Shown: positions 5,235 to 8,443 of the stretch, one piece after another
How the letters are laid out: each line of letters starts with the position of its first letter
Numbering within the stretch: the stretch's first letter is position 1
DNA from: CAYTCZ01 sp964436315
GTDB lineage: Bacteria; Actinomycetota; Thermoleophilia; Gaiellales; Gaiellaceae
Assembly: GCA_964436315.1 (NCBI GenBank)
Contig: CAYTCZ010000151.1
Coordinates: 1 to 8,443, forward strand
Direction of reading: 5' to 3'
DNA length: 8,443 nt
Position numbers and translations under genes: made by a program
Notes under the pieces: model-generated
Databases searched by the model: none
What the model was told of the DNA's origin: nothing
Seen by the model: the letters and a program-made list of their open reading frames with translations, nothing else

Positions 5235-7487
5235 GTGGCAACGACCACTGCTCCCTGGGACGAGTTACTCGAGAGCGAAGAAGTCGCATTTCGCACGCTC
5301 GTCGAGAAGCGCGACGCCGATCAAGTCGAGCTTCCCGACAACCTTGATGGGGCGCTTACATCGTCGCTCCACGGCGCCGACATTGTGACTCTCTACCACC
5401 ATCAGGCGGAGGCCTACTCGGCGGCTGGCCGCGGAGAATCGATCATGGTCTCGACCGGCACCGCGAGCGGAAAAACCCTCTCGTTCAACCTTCCGGTGCT
5501 GAACCGCCTCGCCGCCGATCCGAAGCTTCGAGCTTTCTACCTCTATCCCACCAAGGCGCTAGCGCAAGATCAGGCACGGACCCTCTCGACATTCGCGCTA
5601 CCGGGAATACGTCCAGCGATCTACGACGGCGATACGGAGATCGAGAGGCGCCCACAGATTCGACGTTTCGCCAATCTCATCTTGACGAACCCGGACATGC
5701 TCCACGTCGGAGTGCTGCCCCACCACGACCGGTGGGGCGATGTGCTGCAGAACCTCGCCTATGTCGTCGTCGACGAGGCACACGTCTATCGCGGCGTCTT
5801 CGGCTCGCACGTCGCCAACGTGTTGCGACGGCTTCGCCGGATCGCCCGAATCTACGGCGCCGATCCGCAGTTCCTGCTCGCCTCAGCCACAATCGCAAAC
5901 CCAGGCGAGCAGGCACGCGCCTTGACAGGGCTGGGCACAACGGTCGTCGACGTCGACGGTGCCCCGAGTCCACCCAAGACGATCGCCTTCTGGAATCCGC
6001 CGCTTGTTGACACTGCGATGGGACTTCGCGCAAGTCCACTCGGAGAGGCAGCCAGAATTCTCGCCGACCTCGTCTCGCGCGAGCTCCGCACGATCTGCTT
6101 CGCAAAGAGCCGCAAGGCCGCGGAGCTCATCCATCGGTTCACGCGCGAGCGGGTCGAGTTGGATATTGCCGACCGACTTTCCCCGTATCGCGCCGGCTAC
6201 ACACCTGCCCAACGGCGCGACATCGAGCAACGCCTGGTCTCGGGCGAGCTCCTGGGAGTCACGGCGACGGACGCGCTCGAGCTGGGCATCGACATCGGCC
6301 TTCTCGACTGTGCAATCTCGGTCGGCTTTCCGGGAACGGTGGCAAGCCTCCGGCAACAGTGGGGTCGAGCGGGTCGCCAAAGCCACGGGCTCGCAGTCCT
6401 CATCGCCTCGGAAGATGCGCTTGATCAGTTCTTCATGCGCGAGCCCGAACTGCTGATGAATCGCCGAGTCGAAGCGGCAATCGTCGACCACACGAATCCC
6501 CGGATACTCGACGGACACGTCCGGAGTGCTGCCTTCGAGGCGCCCGTCTCCGAGGACGACGGCAAAATCCTTGGAGCCGAGGCGCTCGAGCGGGCGGCAG
6601 TTCTCGCCGGAACGGGCGAGCTCAAGGAGACCAAGGCCGGGTTCGTGTGGGGCGGCCGCGATTATCCGGCGGCCAAGACTCTGCTCCGCTCGACGGGCCC
6701 CGATTCGATCACCGTGGTCGAAGTCGGCACGGGCACTGTCCTCGGGATTGTCGAGCGTGATCGGGCCTTCACCACGTTGCACGAGGGAGCGATCTACCTC
6801 CATCTCGGCGAGAGCTACCGGGTGCTGGGTCTGGATCTCACAAGCCGCAGTGCGATCGTCGAGGGGTTCTCGGGCAACTACTACACCCAGGCGAAGAAGG
6901 AGACCTCGACCGTCATCGAGCGGGTTCTCGTCTCGGAGCAGCGCCTCGGGTTGGCTCTCTCGTTCGGGACGGTGAGTGTGACCGAGCAGGTGGTCGGGTA
7001 TCAAAAGCGCTCGATCCGGGACGGAGAGAACCTCGAACTCGTCGCGCTAGATCTTCCCGAGACGACGTTCGACACCGAGGCGATCTGGTTCGTCCCTCCT
7101 GCGGAGATGCTCGAGGGTCTCGACAAGATGCCGAAGTTGATCGCAACGCTGCACGCCGCCGAGCACTCGATGATCGCGATCCTGCCGCTCTGGGCAATGT
7201 GCGACCGGTGGGACATCGGAGGCCTCTCGACCAACATCCACTTCCAGACCGGAGAGCCGACCGTCTTCATCTACGACGGGTACGCAGGTGGCATCGGAAT
7301 TACGGAACGTGGCTACGCGCAGTTCGAGGGGTGGGTCGAAGACACGGAACGGATGCTGGCCGGTTGCACCTGCGAAGCAGGCTGTCCCTCGTGCGTCCAG
7401 TCACCGAAGTGCGGCAACCTGAACGAGCATCTCGATAAGGACGGGGCCCTGCTTCTAGTCCGCCGAATGCTCGCGAGCGAGCACTAG
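5235..7487 (+). CDS. DEAD/DEAH-box superfamily 2 DNA helicase, SftH/MrfA(YprA)/Hrq1 family
   Basis: A DNA-dependent ATPase and probable 3'-5' helicase. Studied relatives are mycobacterial SftH, Bacillus subtilis MrfA (YprA, mitomycin C damage repair) and yeast Hrq1. At 750 residues it matches the bacterial members. Visible motifs: Q-motif-like HHQ (Gln57), Walker A GTASGKT (75-81), YPTKALAQDQ (104-113), DEAH (180-183), SATI (217-220), then in the second lobe ICFAKSR, TATDALELGIDIG and QQWGRAGRQ with the arginine fingers. The C-terminal DUF1998-like region ends in a cysteine cluster, Cys711, 713, 717, 720 and 726 (CTCEAGCPSC and SPKCGN), the likely metal site that defines the family. The start is GTG 5235; the frame is open back to 5091 but those 48 residues are arginine-rich and lie over thiD. 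No mrfB (yprB) exonuclease partner is next to it. It converges on and overlaps the LOG-like gene by 33 bp. Confidence 0.93.
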   Translation: MATTTAPWDELLESEEVAFRTLVEKRDADQVELPDNLDGALTSSLHGADIVTLYHHQAEAYSAAGRGESIMVSTGTASGKTLSFNLPVLNRLAADPKLRAFYLYPTKALAQDQARTLSTFALPGIRPAIYDGDTEIERRPQIRRFANLILTNPDMLHVGVLPHHDRWGDVLQNLAYVVVDEAHVYRGVFGSHVANVLRRLRRIARIYGADPQFLLASATIANPGEQARALTGLGTTVVDVDGAPSPPKTIAFWNPPLVDTAMGLRASPLGEAARILADLVSRELRTICFAKSRKAAELIHRFTRERVELDIADRLSPYRAGYTPAQRRDIEQRLVSGELLGVTATDALELGIDIGLLDCAISVGFPGTVASLRQQWGRAGRQSHGLAVLIASEDALDQFFMREPELLMNRRVEAAIVDHTNPRILDGHVRSAAFEAPVSEDDGKILGAEALERAAVLAGTGELKETKAGFVWGGRDYPAAKTLLRSTGPDSITVVEVGTGTVLGIVERDRAFTTLHEGAIYLHLGESYRVLGLDLTSRSAIVEGFSGNYYTQAKKETSTVIERVLVSEQRLGLALSFGTVSVTEQVVGYQKRSIRDGENLELVALDLPETTFDTEAIWFVPPAEMLEGLDKMPKLIATLHAAEHSMIAILPLWAMCDRWDIGGLSTNIHFQTGEPTVFIYDGYAGGIGITERGYAQFEGWVEDTERMLAGCTCEAGCPSCVQSPKCGNLNEHLDKDGALLLVRRMLASEH

Positions 7488-7919
7488 CGCCCGGTCGACC
7501 GCCTCGTCGGGCGTGCTGACGTGCTCCACCCCCGCCTCCGCGACTTCCCAGCCCGGATCGAGAACGACAACCGGACGTCCAACCGTGCGCGCGAGAGCTA
7601 TCTCCGCGAGCGTTCCCCACTTCCCACCGACGGCGATCACCGCGTCTCCGGAGGCGGCGACGGCCAGATTCCTGGCGTGGCCGATGCCGGTTACCACCGC
7701 GTGATCAATCCACTCGTTCGCCGTCGACCGACTCTCACCAGGCAGAATCCCGATTGTCGTTCCGCCGGCCGACTTGGCACCTCGAGCCGCAGCCGCCATC
7801 ACCTCGCCGAGGCCACCGCAGACGACAGTGCAGCCTCGCTTGGCGAGGAGACGTCCCACCTCTTCCGCCCGTTCCTCGTGCTCAGAGCCGGAGCCGATGA
7901 CCGAAACCTGGATAGTCAC
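7455..7919 (-). CDS. LOG/TIGR00725-like Rossmann-fold protein of unknown function
   Basis: A small protein of the lysine-decarboxylase-like/DprA-LOG fold. From GTG 7917-7919 it has 154 residues, typical of the TIGR00725 group. It shows a glycine loop VIGSGSE (7-13), CGGLGEVM (34-41), ILPG (58-61), GHARNLAVAASGDAV (80-94) and GGKWGTLAE (98-106), the relative of the PGGxGTxxE phosphoribohydrolase motif of LOG enzymes. Plant and mycobacterial LOG proteins release cytokinin bases from nucleotide 5'-monophosphates, but the activity of this subgroup is not established, so nucleotide binding or hydrolysis is only inferred. The frame is open to an ATG at 8018, but that would run well into the divergent oxidoreductase; a GTG at 7943 is a second-best alternative. 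Its last 33 bp overlap the helicase end on the opposite strand. Confidence 0.88.
   Translation of the reverse strand: MTIQVSVIGSGSEHEERAEEVGRLLAKRGCTVVCGGLGEVMAAAARGAKSAGGTTIGILPGESRSTANEWIDHAVVTGIGHARNLAVAASGDAVIAVGGKWGTLAEIALARTVGRPVVVLDPGWEVAEAGVEHVSTPDEAVDRALVLAREHSAD
7468..7483. terminator. Small hairpin in the helicase/LOG-like overlap, possible terminator
   Basis: TGCTCG (7468-7473) and CGAGCA (7478-7483) form a six-base GC-rich stem with a CGAG loop, within the 33 bp where the two convergent genes overlap. Within it lies a perfect ten-base palindrome GCTCGCGAGC (7469-7478). There is no T-run on either side. It may help end both transcripts, as the larger hairpin does at the other convergent junction, but both arms are coding sequence on both strands. 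Confidence 0.33.
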
Positions 7920-7928
7920 GGGAGAAGC

Positions 7929-7938
7929 ATGGTAGATA
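7929..7938. promoter_or_regulatory. Overlapping divergent -10 candidates between LOG-like gene and oxidoreductase
   Basis: On the minus strand TACCAT (7929-7934) lies nine bases before the LOG-like GTG. On the plus strand TAGATA (7933-7938) lies ten bases before the oxidoreductase ATG. They share the TA at 7933-7934, the same back-to-back arrangement as in the thiD/helicase gap. The whole gap is 29 bp, so leaders can be only a few bases long. No -35 is evident; tentative. Confidence 0.38.
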
Positions 7939-7948
7939 TGCACCCCAG

Positions 7949-8443
7949 ATGGCGATTCGGCAGGCAAAGGGAGGAGTACTGATCGTGGGCGGCGGCTTTG
8001 CCGGCGCCACGCTCGCACGTGAAATCGGGAGTGACGGCGCGACGATCGTGAGCCCCGACAACTTCATGCTCTACACGCCGATGCTCTCGGAGGTTGCGGC
8101 TGGAAAGCTCTCTCCTCGCGACATCACCGCGCCGCTCCGTGTCATGTGTCCGCATGCTGAGGTGGTGCTCGGTCGTGCGACTGGTCTCGACGAGGAAGCG
8201 GGCGTCCTCCATGTCAAGACCGAGGACGGCGATCTCGAGCTCGGCTACGGGCAACTGGTCATCGCTGTCGGCGCTGTTTCGCGCGTCTTGCCGATTCCGG
8301 GACTCGCTGAGCACGGGCTCGGTTTCAAGAGCCTCTCGGACGCCACGCATCTTCGAAACCACGTCCTCCGCCAGCTCGAGCAAGCCGACACCCTCGACGA
8401 CCCAGAACGCGCCAAGAGTCATCTCACGTTCGTCTTCGTTGGC
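7949..8443 (+). CDS. NDH-2-like FAD-dependent pyridine-nucleotide oxidoreductase, N-terminal part
   Basis: The first 165 codons of a two-Rossmann-domain flavoprotein, cut off by the window end. The FAD motif GGVLIVGGGFAGATLARE (8-25) follows the start, then NFMLYTPMLSEVAAG (38-52), typical of type II NADH dehydrogenase-like enzymes, AVGAVSRVLPIPGLAEHG (the ATG-like motif, about 110-127), FKSLSDATHLRNHVL, and TFVFVG at the very edge, which should begin the NAD(P)H-binding GxGxxG. Homologues transfer electrons from NAD(P)H to quinone or another acceptor, usually at the membrane; the acceptor cannot be told from this half. The start ATG 7949 keeps the whole first strand. An AGGAG at 7972-7976 is well placed for a GTG at 7985, but starting there would delete the VLI strand before VGGG. 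It is divergent from the LOG-like gene. Confidence 0.9.
   Translation, partial: MAIRQAKGGVLIVGGGFAGATLAREIGSDGATIVSPDNFMLYTPMLSEVAAGKLSPRDITAPLRVMCPHAEVVLGRATGLDEEAGVLHVKTEDGDLELGYGQLVIAVGAVSRVLPIPGLAEHGLGFKSLSDATHLRNHVLRQLEQADTLDDPERAKSHLTFVFVG

Noticed and set aside
5883..7004. Long minus-strand open frame (373 codons) inside the helicase
   Set aside because: It lies wholly antisense to a helicase with every motif intact, has no recognisable domain, and is the kind of shadow frame that GC-rich coding DNA produces.
1..8443. A defence island, phage segment, transposon, CRISPR array or biosynthetic cluster
   Set aside because: All eight genes are ordinary chromosomal families, with no integrase, transposase, toxin-antitoxin pair, terminal inverted repeats or repeat-spacer pattern seen on either strand.

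Overview
This GC-rich, very gene-dense window looks chromosomal and probably comes from an actinobacterium (Actinomycetota). The class is not resolved; an early-branching group such as Thermoleophilia or Acidimicrobiia would fit, but that is inference. The reasons are the base composition, the use of GTG and TTG starts, the near absence of Shine-Dalgarno sites, at least one textbook leaderless promoter, and the close resemblance of the partial FAD oxidoreductase at the right end to actinobacterial homologues. There are eight protein genes and no RNA gene, transposon, CRISPR array or long repeat. The longest stretch without a gene is 92 bp.

Layout: (1) A leftward pair at 18-3085: polX (PHP-type family X DNA polymerase) followed by a PLP-dependent group II (aromatic-amino-acid type) decarboxylase, joined by a 4-base GTGA stop/start overlap. 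(2) Divergent from polX is a small thioredoxin gene (3178-3519), apparently read from a leaderless promoter with -10 TATAGT. (3) Convergent with trxA is a leftward thiamine pair, thiD then thiL (5208 down to 3543), overlapping by about 41 bp. A 29-base hairpin sits where trxA and thiL meet, and its loop is the thiL stop codon. (4) Divergent from thiD, with only 26 bp between start codons, is a 750-residue superfamily 2 helicase of the SftH/MrfA (YprA)/Hrq1 family, complete with its C-terminal cysteine module (5235-7487). (5) A leftward LOG/TIGR00725-like Rossmann protein (7919-7455) overlaps the helicase 3' end by 33 bp. (6) Divergent from it, across 29 bp, begins an NDH-2-like FAD-dependent oxidoreductase (7949 onward) cut by the window end.

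How the genes relate: thiD and thiL supply two kinase steps of thiamine diphosphate synthesis (HMP-P to HMP-PP, and TMP to TPP). PolX (gap filling, base excision repair) and the SftH/MrfA-type helicase (linked to crosslink repair in Bacillus) are both DNA-maintenance enzymes but lie in separate transcription units. Thioredoxin and the FAD oxidoreductase are general redox proteins. I see no convincing undescribed multi-gene system. The most interesting signals are architectural: three divergent gene pairs whose candidate -10 elements overlap back to back, two convergent junctions that each carry a hairpin, and the tight coupling of polX to an amine-forming decarboxylase.
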